Under the pieces are notes generated by a model. That model worked only from the letters and a program-made list of their open reading frames with translations. It did no database searches and was not told the DNA's origin. Both the position numbers and the translations under genes were made by a program. A stretch of DNA of 64,000 nt from Pseudolabrys sp. (GTDB lineage: Bacteria; Pseudomonadota; Alphaproteobacteria; Rhizobiales; Xanthobacteraceae): assembly GCA_029980465.1 (NCBI GenBank), contig JARYIJ010000001.1:372001-436000 (forward strand), given 5' to 3'. Below are positions 42,751-52,621 of this stretch, piece after piece (within the stretch, counting starts at the first letter, position 1; every line of letters begins with the position of its first letter).

Positions 42751-44796
42751 ATGCCTGCGGGCACGTTTTATCTCGTCGTCGGCCCAAGCGGCGTCGGCAA
42801 GGACACTTTGCTCGACGGCGCCCGTGCCGCGCTCAAGGACAACGAGCGTTTCGTATTCGCGCGGCGGACTATCACCCGCGCGGCCGATGCCGGCGATGAA
42901 GACCACGAGGCCGTCACGCCGGCGGAATTCGCCCGCCGCAAGCAGGCCGGCGCCTTCCTGCTGACTTGGCCGGCGCACGGGCTCGAATACGGGCTGTCCG
43001 CCTCGCTCGCCGAAGACCTGGCAAAAGGCCGCAACGTCGTGGCCAACGGCTCCCGCGCCACCATCGCCGAACTGGCAACGCGCGTGCCGCGTCTCGTGGT
43101 GATCGAAATCACCGCGCCGGCCGAGGTCGTAGCCATACGGCTGCGCGAACGCGGGCGCGAGACGGCCGACCAGATCGCCGGCCGACTCGCGCGCGCCACG
43201 CCGCCGCTACCGCTGCAGGTCGAGAAGATCACCGTCGTCAACGATACCGATGTCGCCACCGGCATCGCGCGGCTCGTCGCTGCCCTCGCCGCGCCGCGTC
43301 CCGGCCGGCTCAAGGTGCGGGCGTTGCCGATCGATAGCTGGCGCGACCATCTCGCCTACCTGCCGGCGCACGGAACGTCGGTCATCGCGGCGGATTTCCT
43401 CGGCCCGCAGCGGGTCGAGATTTCCGGCAACGGCTGCAGCATCCGCGCCGCCGTCCATGTCATCGACGACAAGGCGCTGCTCAAGCCCGACGAGATCGGC
43501 CTGTCGCGCAGCGCCTTCGAGGCGCTCGGCCTGCCGGACGGCACGACGGTCTATATTGAGCGCACCCCTTCCCCGGAGAGCGCCGCCGCGCTTCGCGCCA
43601 AGCTGCGCGGCGACGAGCTCGACGACGGCCAGATCCGCCGCCTGATCGGCGACATCGTCGACGGCCGCTATCCGGACCGCGAGGTGGCGGCATTCCTCGT
43701 CGCGGCGACGCGCGGCCTCACGGACCGGGAGGTCGTGGCGCTGGCCCGCGCCCGCGTCGACTTCGCCGAGAAGATCGCCTGGGACGAAAAGATCGTCGTC
43801 GACAAGCATTCGATGGGCGGCATTCCCGGCAGCCGCATCACCATGATCGTGGTGCCGCTGGTGGCGGCGCACGGGCTGACCATCCCGAAGACCTCCTCGC
43901 GCGCCATCACCTCCGCCGCCGGCACCGCCGACGCGATGGAAACCGTGGCGCGCGTCGACCTCACCGTCGCCGACGTCAAGCGCGTGGTCGCGCAGGCACG
44001 CGGCTGCATCGCCTGGAACGGCCGGCTCAATCACTCCGCGGTCGACGACGTGATGAACGCCATCACGCGGCCGCTCGGGCTCGATTCGACGCGCTGGTCG
44101 GTGGCCTCGATCCTGTCGAAGAAGCTGGCCGCTGGCTCGACCCACGTCATCATCGACCTGCCCTACGGGCCGCAGGCCAAGTCGAAAACGCGCGAAGAGG
44201 CGCGAGAGCTCGCCACCCTGTTCGAGCGCATCGGCCAGGGTCTCGGCCTCACCGTCGAGGCCCACGTCACCGACGGCACCAGGCCAGTCGGCCGCGGCGT
44301 CGGGCCGGCGCTCGAGGTGCGCGACGTCCTCGCGGTGCTCGACAACGACCCGGCCGCGCCGGCTGACCTGCGCGACAAGGCGCTGTTCTTCGCCGGGCGC
44401 ATCCTCACCTGGGATCCGGCGCTCGGCGGCGAGGAGAATGCGTGGCAGCGCGCCGCCGAGCTGCTGACGTCAGGCGCCGGACGTGACGCCCTCGATCGCA
44501 TCGTCGAAGCACAAGGCCGCCGCACGCCGCCGGTGCAGCCCGGCTCGTTCACGCGCGCGGTGAAGGCGGAACGCTCCGGCATCGTCCGGTCGATCGACGG
44601 CTGGGCCATTGCCGGCATCGCCCGCAGCGCCGGCGCGCCCGGCGATCAAAGCGCCGGGCTCGATCTCCTGCGCGGCGTCGGCGACAGCGTTCGCGCCGGC
44701 GACACGCTCTACGTGATCCATGCCGGATCGGACGCGGACGTTGCCCGCGCCCACGCGCTGGCCAAGAAGACTAGCGGCTATCTGATCGACGGCTGA
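42751..44796 (+). CDS. Fused ribose 1,5-bisphosphate kinase (PhnN) and AMP phosphorylase-type enzyme
   Basis: 681 residues. Residues 1 to about 185 are PhnN-like: Walker [10 protein letters not shown] (residues 9-17), [40 protein letters not shown] and [16 protein letters not shown]. From about 190 the rest matches archaeal-type AMP phosphorylases of the thymidine phosphorylase family, including their extra N-terminal domain, then [51 protein letters not shown] and a C-terminal [15 protein letters not shown] domain. PhnN makes PRPP from ribose 1,5-bisphosphate and ATP; AMP phosphorylase makes ribose 1,5-bisphosphate and a base from a nucleoside monophosphate. One chain could thus turn NMP into PRPP. 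Domain calls are firm; the combined activity is inference. Confidence 0.92.
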   Translation: MPAGTFYLVVGPSGVGKDTLLDGARAALKDNERFVFARRTITRAADAGDEDHEAVTPAEFARRKQAGAFLLTWPAHGLEYGLSASLAEDLAKGRNVVANGSRATIAELATRVPRLVVIEITAPAEVVAIRLRERGRETADQIAGRLARATPPLPLQVEKITVVNDTDVATGIARLVAALAAPRPGRLKVRALPIDSWRDHLAYLPAHGTSVIAADFLGPQRVEISGNGCSIRAAVHVIDDKALLKPDEIGLSRSAFEALGLPDGTTVYIERTPSPESAAALRAKLRGDELDDGQIRRLIGDIVDGRYPDREVAAFLVAATRGLTDREVVALARARVDFAEKIAWDEKIVVDKHSMGGIPGSRITMIVVPLVAAHGLTIPKTSSRAITSAAGTADAMETVARVDLTVADVKRVVAQARGCIAWNGRLNHSAVDDVMNAITRPLGLDSTRWSVASILSKKLAAGSTHVIIDLPYGPQAKSKTREEARELATLFERIGQGLGLTVEAHVTDGTRPVGRGVGPALEVRDVLAVLDNDPAAPADLRDKALFFAGRILTWDPALGGEENAWQRAAELLTSGAGRDALDRIVEAQGRRTPPVQPGSFTRAVKAERSGIVRSIDGWAIAGIARSAGAPGDQSAGLDLLRGVGDSVRAGDTLYVIHAGSDADVARAHALAKKTSGYLIDG

Positions 44797-44803
44797 CCGG
44801 GAC

Positions 44804-45388
44804 CTAGCGGCCCCTGCCCTGCGCCGCAGCCCAAGCCCAGCCTGAGCGGACCACGAGCGTCGCCAGCACGACCTTCACGGTTTCCGACAGCACGAAGGGC
44901 AGCACCCCCAGCATCCAGGCCTTGGCGGGGCCGATCAGGGTCGCGAGCCAGCCATAGCCGGGCAGGAAAATAACGGCGGTGCCGATCAGCATGGCGATAA
45001 ACGTCTTCGGCATGGAGCGGTCCCAGCCCCGGGCGCCGAAGTAGCCGACGATAACGCTCGCCGCCAGCATGCCGGCGAGATAGCCGCCGGTCGGGCCCAT
45101 CATATAGGCAAGGCCGAGGCCCTGCTCCGGAGTGCCGGAGAACACCGGCAGGCCGACCGCGCCCTCGATCAGATAGGCAAAAAACGTGCTGCCCGCGATC
45201 ACCGGGCCGCAGCTCATTGCAATGACGAGCACCACGAAGGTCTGCATCGTCATCGGCACGGGCCAGAACGGCACATGGACCTTGGCCGATAGCGTGAGCA
45301 GCAGCGTGCCAAACAGAACCGTCGCCACTTTTCCGAGAGTCGACGAAACGAAGCCTGGAGACAGCGTCGCGATGAGATTTTGATTCAT
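44804..45388 (-). CDS. bioY: Biotin transporter S component BioY
   Basis: 194 residues from the ATG giving MNQNLIATLSPGFVSST. About six membrane helices are visible. BioY features are LSAKVHVPFWPVPMTMQTF, a GLAYMMGPTGGYLAGMLAAS segment and a C-terminal LPFVLSETVKVVLAT. It imports biotin, alone or with an ECF module. Convergent with the fused PhnN gene, with 7 bases between stops. I see no BioR-type TTATNNATAA operator upstream. Confidence 0.92.
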   Translation of the reverse strand: MNQNLIATLSPGFVSSTLGKVATVLFGTLLLTLSAKVHVPFWPVPMTMQTFVVLVIAMSCGPVIAGSTFFAYLIEGAVGLPVFSGTPEQGLGLAYMMGPTGGYLAGMLAASVIVGYFGARGWDRSMPKTFIAMLIGTAVIFLPGYGWLATLIGPAKAWMLGVLPFVLSETVKVVLATLVVRSGWAWAAAQGRGR

Positions 45389-45549
45389 GGTGAGGGGTCG
45401 TTTGTTGTCCAATCCGGGATGTGGTCGACCGTCATTGTAGGCGGAAGCCACCCCGCTTACGAGAGGACGCGCGGCGATTCAAGCCCTGACACCCGCCGCG
45501 GGTCCGCATACCCTGCGCCATTTCATTGAATTCACACGCAAAACGCCAG

Positions 45550-46956
45550 CTAGCTTTCGAAGCGGGTCGCGCCGCGCCGGCTGGTATCGATCGGCAATTC
45601 CATGAAGACCGGCTGATGGGCCCGCTGGGTGCAGGCCTGGCGCGGACACAGATGGCAGTTGATGCCGATGTGAGCGAACATCCGCTCGTCCTCGAGATTG
45701 TAGGCTGCCGCGTAGCGCAGCTTCTTGGCGTATTGCAGCTCGCAGCCAAGCGCGATGGACAGACGATGGTCCTGCGTCTCGAGATTGATCGCGGGACGCT
45801 CCGCGCTGCGGCTGATGGTGAAGAAGCGCGAGCCGTCCGGCAATTCGACGAACTGCGGCAGGATGATGCCGGGCGTGCGGAACGCCAGATGCACGTTCCA
45901 GACCGGACAGGCGCCGCCGTACTCGGCGAGGTGGAACGACGTCGAATTGAAGCGCTTGGTGACGTTGCCGGCCTTGTCGACGCGCAGGAAGAAGAATGGC
46001 ACGCCCTGCGCCCCCGGACGCTGCATCGTCGTCAGGCGATGGCAGGTCTGCTCGATCGAGACCGCGAACCGCAAGGCGATGCGGTCGATGTCGTAGGCCG
46101 TGCTCTCGGCCATCGCGAGAAACGGCTCGTAGGGCATCAGGAACGCGGCGGCGAAATAGTTGGCGAGCTCGACGTGGCAGCGCGCCCGGTTCGAGCCGGT
46201 GCTCAGGCCGCTGTCGGCGGTGATCTGCTCGAGCAAATCCTGAAACTCGACGAGACAGAGCACATGCGCAAGCTGGAACACCTGGTTGGGGTGATCGAGC
46301 GCCTCGGAGAGCTCCACCGATCGTGACTCGCGGTCGTAGACGCGCAACGCGCGTGTCATTTCCTCGGCCGGCCGGCGACGCACCGTGATGCCATGCACCT
46401 TGGCGAGACGCGTCTTGAGCACGCCATAGACGTCGTCGGTATCGCACGGTTCGATCATCCGCAGCCGCTCAGCCGCAATCTCGAGCGAATGAAAGTAATT
46501 CGAATGGTCCCGGAAGAAGTCGTGGATGACGGCCTCGGCCGACGACGCCATCAGCCCTTCGGGCAGGCGGCCCGCGCCCTGGCGCATGATGCGCTCGAGC
46601 GTGGTGCGATGAATGTCGTAAAGCTTGAGGAATTGCTCGACGAGGCGCGGGGCATGATCGAGCGCGCCACGCAACTCGACGATGTCCGGTACCGCTCCCG
46701 AAAACATCGGATCCTTGATGACGCTGCGCAGTTCGGCGAGCTGATTGGAGGTTTCGTCGCGCACAAGATCGCGCCAATCGACCTTGTAATGGTCGGCCAG
46801 CGCCATCAGCAGCCGGACCGACAGGCTGCGCTGATTGTTCTCGAGCAGATTGACGTAACCCGGACTGATGCCGAGCACCGCGGCCATCTCGGCCTGGGTC
46901 TGATGGTGCTCGCGCCTGAGCTGGCGCAGTTGCGAGCCGACAAATGTCTTGGCCAT
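45550..46956 (-). CDS. XRE-family short-chain fatty acyl regulator (ScfR/RamB type)
   Basis: 468 residues from the ATG giving MAKTFVGSQLRQLRREHHQT. The N-terminal XRE helix-turn-helix spans about residues 8-62 (QAEMAAVLGISPGYVNLLEN). An IrrE/ImmA-like domain follows, with HVELANYFAAAFLMPYEPFL in the central part. The C-terminal Cys-rich part has HLAEYGGACPVWNVHLAF and HIGINCHLCPRQACTQRAHQ. Such regulators sense acyl-CoA state and control acetate, propionate or glyoxylate metabolism. A good promoter lies upstream. Confidence 0.92.
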   Translation of the reverse strand: MAKTFVGSQLRQLRREHHQTQAEMAAVLGISPGYVNLLENNQRSLSVRLLMALADHYKVDWRDLVRDETSNQLAELRSVIKDPMFSGAVPDIVELRGALDHAPRLVEQFLKLYDIHRTTLERIMRQGAGRLPEGLMASSAEAVIHDFFRDHSNYFHSLEIAAERLRMIEPCDTDDVYGVLKTRLAKVHGITVRRRPAEEMTRALRVYDRESRSVELSEALDHPNQVFQLAHVLCLVEFQDLLEQITADSGLSTGSNRARCHVELANYFAAAFLMPYEPFLAMAESTAYDIDRIALRFAVSIEQTCHRLTTMQRPGAQGVPFFFLRVDKAGNVTKRFNSTSFHLAEYGGACPVWNVHLAFRTPGIILPQFVELPDGSRFFTISRSAERPAINLETQDHRLSIALGCELQYAKKLRYAAAYNLEDERMFAHIGINCHLCPRQACTQRAHQPVFMELPIDTSRRGATRFES

Positions 46957-46989
46957 GGCCGGGTATGCCTGATGTTTACAACACAACAA

Positions 46990-47018
46990 ATAGTACGAAT
47001 ATGTATGCAAACTGACAA
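46990..47018 (-). promoter_or_regulatory. Sigma-70-type promoter of the ScfR-like gene
   Basis: On the minus strand TTGTCA (47013-47018), a 17-base spacer and TACTAT (46990-46995) fit the housekeeping consensus in an AT-rich pocket, 34 bases before the ATG. GTTTGCATAC in the spacer resembles RamB/ScfR-type TTTGCA sites, suggesting autoregulation. Confidence 0.55.
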
Positions 47019-47125
47019 CACAGATACCTTATTTTGAATGCGGAATGGTCGCCTAGGGTGTTAGGTCCCGACTCACGGGCCAGCGTCGGAATCGACTGTC
47101 CGGCAACAAAGTCAGGGAGACCCGC

Positions 47126-48178
47126 ATGATTTACCGGATTCTCGTCCTCGGCGCGTCGTATGGCTCCTTGTTCGCCACCAAGTGCCTGATGGCGGACCAC
47201 GATGTGACGCTGGTCTGCCGCGCGCCAACCGCCGAGCTGATCAACGCCAAAGGCACCGAGGTCCGCCTTCCGCCCAAGGGCGATGCCGCCCCCCTCGCGA
47301 TCCGGTCCGCCGACCTGCCGGGAACGCTCGACGCCACGACGCCCGAATTCGCCGACCCGTCGGCCTACGACCTCGCCGTGCTCGCGATGCAGGAGCCGCA
47401 GTATGCCCACCCCGCGATGCGCGGCGTGCTCACGCGCATCGCGGAAACGGGCATTCCCTGCCTGTCGCTGATGAACATGCCGCCGCTGCCCTATCTCAGG
47501 CGCATCCCGGCGATCGACGCCATGACGGCTGAAGCCGCCTGCAACAATGCGCGCGTCTGGGACCGCTTCGATCCCGAGAAGATGACGCTGTGCTCGCCCG
47601 ACCCGCAGGCGGTCCGCCCGGCCGGCGAGCCGGCCAACGTGTTGCGCGTCGGCCTCGCCACCAACTTCAAGACCGCCTCCTACGCAGCCGCCGAAGACAC
47701 CGAAATCCTCACTCGATTGGCGGATGACATCGACGCTGTCCGCATCGACGGCCGCGACGTGCCGGTCAAGCTGCGCGTCCACGATTCGCCGTTCGTGCCG
47801 TTCGCGAAATGGCCGATGCTGCTGACAGGCAACTATCGCTGCATCACACCCGGCGCGCCCGTTTCGATACGCGAAGCCGTGCACGGCAACGTCGCGCTGT
47901 CGCGCCAGATCTATGACTGTGTCGCCTCGATCGTGCGGCGGCTCGGCGCCTCGGCGGACGACCTCGTGCCATTCGACAAATATGCGGCCGCGGCCGAGAA
48001 GCTGACCAATCCGTCGTCGGTCGCCCGCGCAATGGCCGCCGGCGCGTCCGCGGTCGAACGCGTCGACCGCCTGGTGCAGATCGTCGGCCGCCAGTTCGGC
48101 ATCACGCATGCCGCGATCGACAGGACGGTCGCGCTGGTCGACGCGACCATCGAAGTGAACCGGCTGCGGGTCGCCTAG
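47126..48178 (+). CDS. Ketopantoate reductase-like NAD(P)-binding protein
   Basis: 350 residues. The N-terminal Rossmann fold starts MIYRILVLGASYGSLFATKC with a GASYGS nucleotide loop in place of the usual GxGxxG. NYRCITPGAPVSIREAVHGN and a helical C-terminal domain follow the PanE/ApbA two-domain plan, but pantoate-specific residues are not obvious, so a different 2-oxoacid or opine-type substrate is likely. It lies 54 bases upstream of the class V aminotransferase gene on the same strand and divergent from the ScfR-like regulator. Confidence 0.7.
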   Translation: MIYRILVLGASYGSLFATKCLMADHDVTLVCRAPTAELINAKGTEVRLPPKGDAAPLAIRSADLPGTLDATTPEFADPSAYDLAVLAMQEPQYAHPAMRGVLTRIAETGIPCLSLMNMPPLPYLRRIPAIDAMTAEAACNNARVWDRFDPEKMTLCSPDPQAVRPAGEPANVLRVGLATNFKTASYAAAEDTEILTRLADDIDAVRIDGRDVPVKLRVHDSPFVPFAKWPMLLTGNYRCITPGAPVSIREAVHGNVALSRQIYDCVASIVRRLGASADDLVPFDKYAAAAEKLTNPSSVARAMAAGASAVERVDRLVQIVGRQFGITHAAIDRTVALVDATIEVNRLRVA

Positions 48179-48232
48179 CCGGATATCCCGATCACCCCAC
48201 CTTCCTCACGACTGTTCACGCCGGAGACTGCA

Positions 48233-49423
48233 ATGCCAGGTTTCAAAGGACTCTTCGTTCCAGGCCCCACCAACATGCCCTTCCGCATCCGCCAGGCGAT
48301 GGATGTGGCTTTGGAAGATCATCGTGCGCCGGACTTTCCGGAATTCGTCCGGCCGCTGCTCGCCGACCTGAAGAAGATTTTCCAGACCACGACCGGCCAG
48401 GTCATCATCTTCCCGAGCTCCGGCACCGGCGGCTGGGAATCGGCCATCACCAACACGCTGTCGGTCGGCGATACGGTGCTGGCCTCGGTATACGGCCAGT
48501 TCTGCTATCTCTGGGTCGAGCTCTGCAAACGCTTTGGCCTCAACGTCGATACGATCGAAGCCGAATGGGGCACCGGCGTGCCTCTCGACCGGTATCGCGC
48601 CCGTCTCGAAGCGGACAAGACCCACAAGATCAAGGCCGTTCTCGTCACGCACAACGAAACCGCCACCGGCGTGACCTCGGACGTCGCCGCCGTGCGCCGT
48701 ATTCTCGACGATCTCAAGCATCCGGCGCTGTTGTTCGTCGACGGCGTCAGCTCGATCGCCGCGATCGACTTCCGCATGGACGAGTGGGGCGTCGACGTCG
48801 CCGTCACCGGCTCGCAGAAGGGTTTCATGATGCCGACCGGCCTGGCCATTCTCTGCGTCAGCGAGAAGGCGCTCAAGGCCGCCGAGACCGCCAAGCTGCC
48901 GCGCGGTTTCTTCGACTACAAGGACATGATGAAGTCGAACGCGCAAGGCTATTTCCCCTATACGCCGGCGGCGACGCTGCTGCGCGGCCTGCGCGCCTCG
49001 GTCGACATGCTGCTGGAAGAAGGCCTGCCGAACGTGTTCGCCCGCCATCACCGGCTCGCCGGCGCGGTGCGCGCCGCCGTTCACGCCTGGGGACTCACCT
49101 GCTGCGCGGCGGCGCCGCAATGGTATTCCGACACGGTGACTGCGGTGGTCGTGCCGAAGGGCATCGCCGCCAACGAGGTCATCAAGACCGCCTACAACCG
49201 CTACGACCTGTCGCTCGGCGGCGGCCTGAACAAGGTGGCCGGCAAGGTGTTCCGCATCGGCCACCTCGGCTGGCTCAACGAAATCATGGTGCTGCAGGCG
49301 CTCGGTGGCGTCGAGCTGGCGATGCGCGACACCGGCATTGCGTTCGAGCCAGGCTCGGGCGTCGGCGCCGCGGTGCGCCATCTCTCGCGCGCCGATGAAT
49401 CGATGCGCGTCGCCGCCGAATAG
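48233..49423 (+). CDS. Class V aminotransferase, serine/alanine-glyoxylate aminotransferase type
   Basis: 396 residues. PLP-fold features: LFVPGPTNMPFRIRQAM at the N-terminus, FPSSGTGGWESAITNTLS (PLP-phosphate loop), VTHNETATGV, the cofactor Asp region LFVDGVSSIAAIDFRMDEW, and the Schiff-base Lys in AVTGSQKGFMMPTGLAIL (about residue 200). It transfers an amino group from serine or alanine to glyoxylate, as in the serine cycle and photorespiration-type metabolism. A ScfR-type regulator nearby fits glyoxylate metabolism. Followed by a strong bidirectional terminator. Confidence 0.92.
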   Translation: MPGFKGLFVPGPTNMPFRIRQAMDVALEDHRAPDFPEFVRPLLADLKKIFQTTTGQVIIFPSSGTGGWESAITNTLSVGDTVLASVYGQFCYLWVELCKRFGLNVDTIEAEWGTGVPLDRYRARLEADKTHKIKAVLVTHNETATGVTSDVAAVRRILDDLKHPALLFVDGVSSIAAIDFRMDEWGVDVAVTGSQKGFMMPTGLAILCVSEKALKAAETAKLPRGFFDYKDMMKSNAQGYFPYTPAATLLRGLRASVDMLLEEGLPNVFARHHRLAGAVRAAVHAWGLTCCAAAPQWYSDTVTAVVVPKGIAANEVIKTAYNRYDLSLGGGLNKVAGKVFRIGHLGWLNEIMVLQALGGVELAMRDTGIAFEPGSGVGAAVRHLSRADESMRVAAE

Positions 49424-49442
49424 ACTGACGATAAATCTGAAA

Positions 49443-49479
49443 ACGGGCAGACCCGCACGCGGGCCTGCCCGTCCGCTTT
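49443..49479. terminator. Bidirectional terminator between aminotransferase and RND genes
   Basis: ACGGGCAG-a-CCCGC-ac-GCGGG-c-CTGCCCGT (49443-49472) is a near-perfect stem, followed on the plus strand by TCCGCTTTTT. It lies in the gap of two convergent genes. Confidence 0.85.
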
Positions 49480-52400
49480 TTAGTGCGCGGCTTCGTGTCG
49501 TCCGCGACGCGCTTCGCGCCACGCCACTAGACGCTGAACCAGAACGAAGAACAGCGGCACGAAGAAGATCGCCAGGATCGTGCCGGTGACCATGCCGCCG
49601 ATCACGCCGGTGCCGATGTCGTTCTGGCTGCCGGCGCCGGCGCTGGTCGCGACCGCCAATGGCGCAACGCCCGCAATGAACGCAAGCGATGTCATCAAGA
49701 TCGGGCGCAGGCGCAGCCGCGACGCCTCGAGCGCGGCGGCAAACGCGCCCTCGCCGCGCCGGACCGCCATCTCGGCGAATTCCACGATCAGGATAGCGTT
49801 CTTCGCGGACAGGCCCATCGTGGTCAGCAGGCCGACCTGGAAGAAGACGTCATTCTCGAGTCCGCGCAAGCTCGCTGCGGCCAGTGCGCCGACGACGCCG
49901 AGCGGCAGCACCAGCAGCACCGAAAACGGCACCGACCAGCTCTCGTAGAGCGCGGCAAGGCACAGGAACACCACAAGAATGGAGATCGCGTAGAGCGCCG
50001 GCGCTTGCGCCCCCGACAACCGTTCCTGAAACGACAGCCCGGTCCACTCGAAGCCCGTGCCCAGCGGCAGCTTGGCCGCGAGGCTCTCCATCTCGTTCAT
50101 TGCGGTGCCGGAGCTTTGCCCCGGCGCCGCCGAGCCCTGGATTTCCAGCGCGGGGAAACCGTTATAGCGCTGCAGCGACGACGGCCCGACGGTCCACGAT
50201 GTCTTGGCGAAGGCCGAGAACGGCACCATGCTGCCCGACGCATTGCGGACGTACCACTTGTCGAGATCGCTCGGCAGCATGCGGTAGGGCGCATCGCCCT
50301 GCATGTACACGCGCTTGACGCGGCCGCGGTCGATGAAGTCGTTGATGAACGTGCCGGCCCAGGCAGCCGTCAGCGTCGTGTTGACGTCGGCCAGCGACAG
50401 GCCAAGCGCCGTCGCCTGCCCGCTATCGACATTGACGTGGAGCTGCGGCGTATCCGGCAACGAGTTCGGACGTACCGCGAACAGCTTGGGATTTTTCGCC
50501 GCCATGGCCAGCAACTGGCCCTGCGCCTTCACCAGCCCCTCGTGGCCGAGATTGCCGTGGTCCTCCAGCTCGAAATCGAAACCCTGAGACTGACCGAGAC
50601 CCGGCACGGAGGGCGGGATCAACGCAAACACCTGCGCGTCGCGAATTTTGGAGAAGGCCACCATCGCGCGCTGCACGATCGCCGGCGCGCGGTTTCGCGC
50701 GCCCGAACGCTCGCTCCAATCCTTCAGCAGGATAAAGCCGAGGCCCACATTCTGCCCGGAGCCGGCGAAGCTGAAGCCCGAGACGACAAACATGTCCGCC
50801 ACGTTGGCCTTCTCGTCGGTCAGAAAGTGATGCTCGACCTCCCGGGCCACCGCGAGCGTCCGCGATTGCTCGGCGCCGACCGGCAGCGTGAACATCACGA
50901 TGACATAGCCCTGATCCTCCTCCGGCAAAAAGCCGGTCGGCAGCCTCAGGAACAGCAGGCCCATGATGCCGATCACGATCACATAGATCGCGATCGGCCC
51001 CCAGGGACGCAGCACAACGCGGTTGAGCAGGCGCCGGTATCCGTTCGTGGCGCGCGTGAAATTGCGGTTGAACCAGGTGAAGAAACGGCCATGCGCGTGA
51101 TCCTCGCCGCGGCGGACCGGCGTAAGCAGGGTGGCGCACAGGGTCGGCGTCAGCACCAGCGCGACCAGGATCGACAGCACCATCGCCGAGACGATGGTGA
51201 CCGAGAACTGCCGGTAAATGACCCCGGTCGAGCCGCCGAAGAAGGCCATCGGCAGGAACACCGCCGACAGCACCATGGCGATGCCGATCAAGGCGCCGGT
51301 GATCTCCGTCATCGATTTGCGCGTCGCCTCGCGCGGGCTCAGCCCCTCCTCGCGCATGATGCGCTCGACGTTCTCGACCACGACGATGGCGTCGTCGACC
51401 AGCAGGCCGATCGCCAGCACCAGTGCGAACATCGTCAGTACGTTGATCGAATAGCCGAACGCGGCGAGAACGCCGAACGTGCCGAGCAGCACGACCGGAA
51501 TGGTGACGGCCGGAATGAGCGTGGCGCGCCACGTCTGCAGGAACACGAACATGACGACGACCACCAGCCCGATCGCCTCGAACAGGGTCTCGACCACGTC
51601 CTTGATCGACAACCGGACGAACGTCGTGGTGTCGACGGGATAGGCCACTTCCATGCCCGGCGGCACGCTGCTCATCAGTTGCGAAACGCGCGCCTTCACG
51701 GCGTCGGCCGTGGTCAGCGCGTTGGCGCCAGGAGCGAGCTGGATGGCGATGCCCGCCGCGGGGTAGCCGTCGAAGCGCGTGAGCACGCTGTAATTCTCAG
51801 CGCCCAATTCGACCCTGGCGACATCGCCCAGCTTGACGGTGGCGCCGCTGGTCTCGGTCTTGAGGATGATGTTGCGGAATTGATCCGGCGTGCTCAAGCG
51901 CGAGCCGGCCGTCACGGTGGCGTTGAGCTGCTGGGCCTTCACCGAAGGCTGGCTGCCGAGCTCACCGGCCGCGACCTGAACATTCTGGGCCTCGATGGCG
52001 GACGCGACGTCACCCGGTGTCAGGCTGTAGTCGCGCAGCTTGAACGGATCGAGCCAGATGCGCATGGCGTATTGCGACCCGAACACGTGGACGTCGCCGA
52101 CGCCCTGCACGCGCGCCAGCGGATCCTGCAGCTTGCTGGTCAGGTAGTCGGAGATGTCGACGTTGGTGTATTGGCCCGTCCTGCAGTAGAGCGCGACGAC
52201 CATCAGGAAGTTGGTGCGCGCCTTCGTTACCGTGACGCCGAGCTGCGTCACTTCCTGCGGCAGCAGCGGCGTCGCCTGCTGCAACTTGTTCTGCACCTGC
52301 ACCTGCGCAATGTCGGCATTCGTGCCCGGCGCAAAGGTGACGGTGATGGTCGCGTTGCCGGCGGAGTCGCTCGACGACGAGAAGTAAAGGAGGTTGTCGA

Positions 52401-52614
52401 GGCCGGTAAGCTGCTGCTCGATCACCTGGGTGACCGAGTTTTCCAGCGTCTGCGCCGAAGCGCCCGGGTAGGTCGCGCGGATGTTGATCGAGGGCGGCGC
52501 GATTTCGGGATATTGCTCGATCGGCAGAGTCACGACCGCCAGCGCGCCGGCCAGCATGATGACGATCGCGATGACCCAGGCAAAGACCGGCCGATCGATG
52601 AAGAAACGGGACAT
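49480..52614 (-). CDS. RND multidrug efflux permease, HAE1/AcrB family (second system)
   Basis: 1044 residues, the AcrB size. The start gives [20 protein letters not shown]. The proton-relay aspartates are residues 407-408 ([15 protein letters not shown]), the same numbers as in AcrB, and the TM10 Lys is in [35 protein letters not shown] is typical of the MexB/AcrB branch. Its adaptor gene is 7 bases upstream. It resembles AcrB/MexF-type drug pumps more than the pump at the left end, so the two are not recent duplicates. No outer-membrane channel gene follows. Confidence 0.96.
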   Translation of the reverse strand: MSRFFIDRPVFAWVIAIVIMLAGALAVVTLPIEQYPEIAPPSINIRATYPGASAQTLENSVTQVIEQQLTGLDNLLYFSSSSDSAGNATITVTFAPGTNADIAQVQVQNKLQQATPLLPQEVTQLGVTVTKARTNFLMVVALYCRTGQYTNVDISDYLTSKLQDPLARVQGVGDVHVFGSQYAMRIWLDPFKLRDYSLTPGDVASAIEAQNVQVAAGELGSQPSVKAQQLNATVTAGSRLSTPDQFRNIILKTETSGATVKLGDVARVELGAENYSVLTRFDGYPAAGIAIQLAPGANALTTADAVKARVSQLMSSVPPGMEVAYPVDTTTFVRLSIKDVVETLFEAIGLVVVVMFVFLQTWRATLIPAVTIPVVLLGTFGVLAAFGYSINVLTMFALVLAIGLLVDDAIVVVENVERIMREEGLSPREATRKSMTEITGALIGIAMVLSAVFLPMAFFGGSTGVIYRQFSVTIVSAMVLSILVALVLTPTLCATLLTPVRRGEDHAHGRFFTWFNRNFTRATNGYRRLLNRVVLRPWGPIAIYVIVIGIMGLLFLRLPTGFLPEEDQGYVIVMFTLPVGAEQSRTLAVAREVEHHFLTDEKANVADMFVVSGFSFAGSGQNVGLGFILLKDWSERSGARNRAPAIVQRAMVAFSKIRDAQVFALIPPSVPGLGQSQGFDFELEDHGNLGHEGLVKAQGQLLAMAAKNPKLFAVRPNSLPDTPQLHVNVDSGQATALGLSLADVNTTLTAAWAGTFINDFIDRGRVKRVYMQGDAPYRMLPSDLDKWYVRNASGSMVPFSAFAKTSWTVGPSSLQRYNGFPALEIQGSAAPGQSSGTAMNEMESLAAKLPLGTGFEWTGLSFQERLSGAQAPALYAISILVVFLCLAALYESWSVPFSVLLVLPLGVVGALAAASLRGLENDVFFQVGLLTTMGLSAKNAILIVEFAEMAVRRGEGAFAAALEASRLRLRPILMTSLAFIAGVAPLAVATSAGAGSQNDIGTGVIGGMVTGTILAIFFVPLFFVLVQRLVAWREARRGRHEAAH

Positions 52615-52621
52615 CGGCCGC

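Noticed and set aside
44804..45550. BioR operator or biotin riboswitch before bioY
   Set aside because: No TTATNNATAA palindrome or conserved leader structure was found in the gap.
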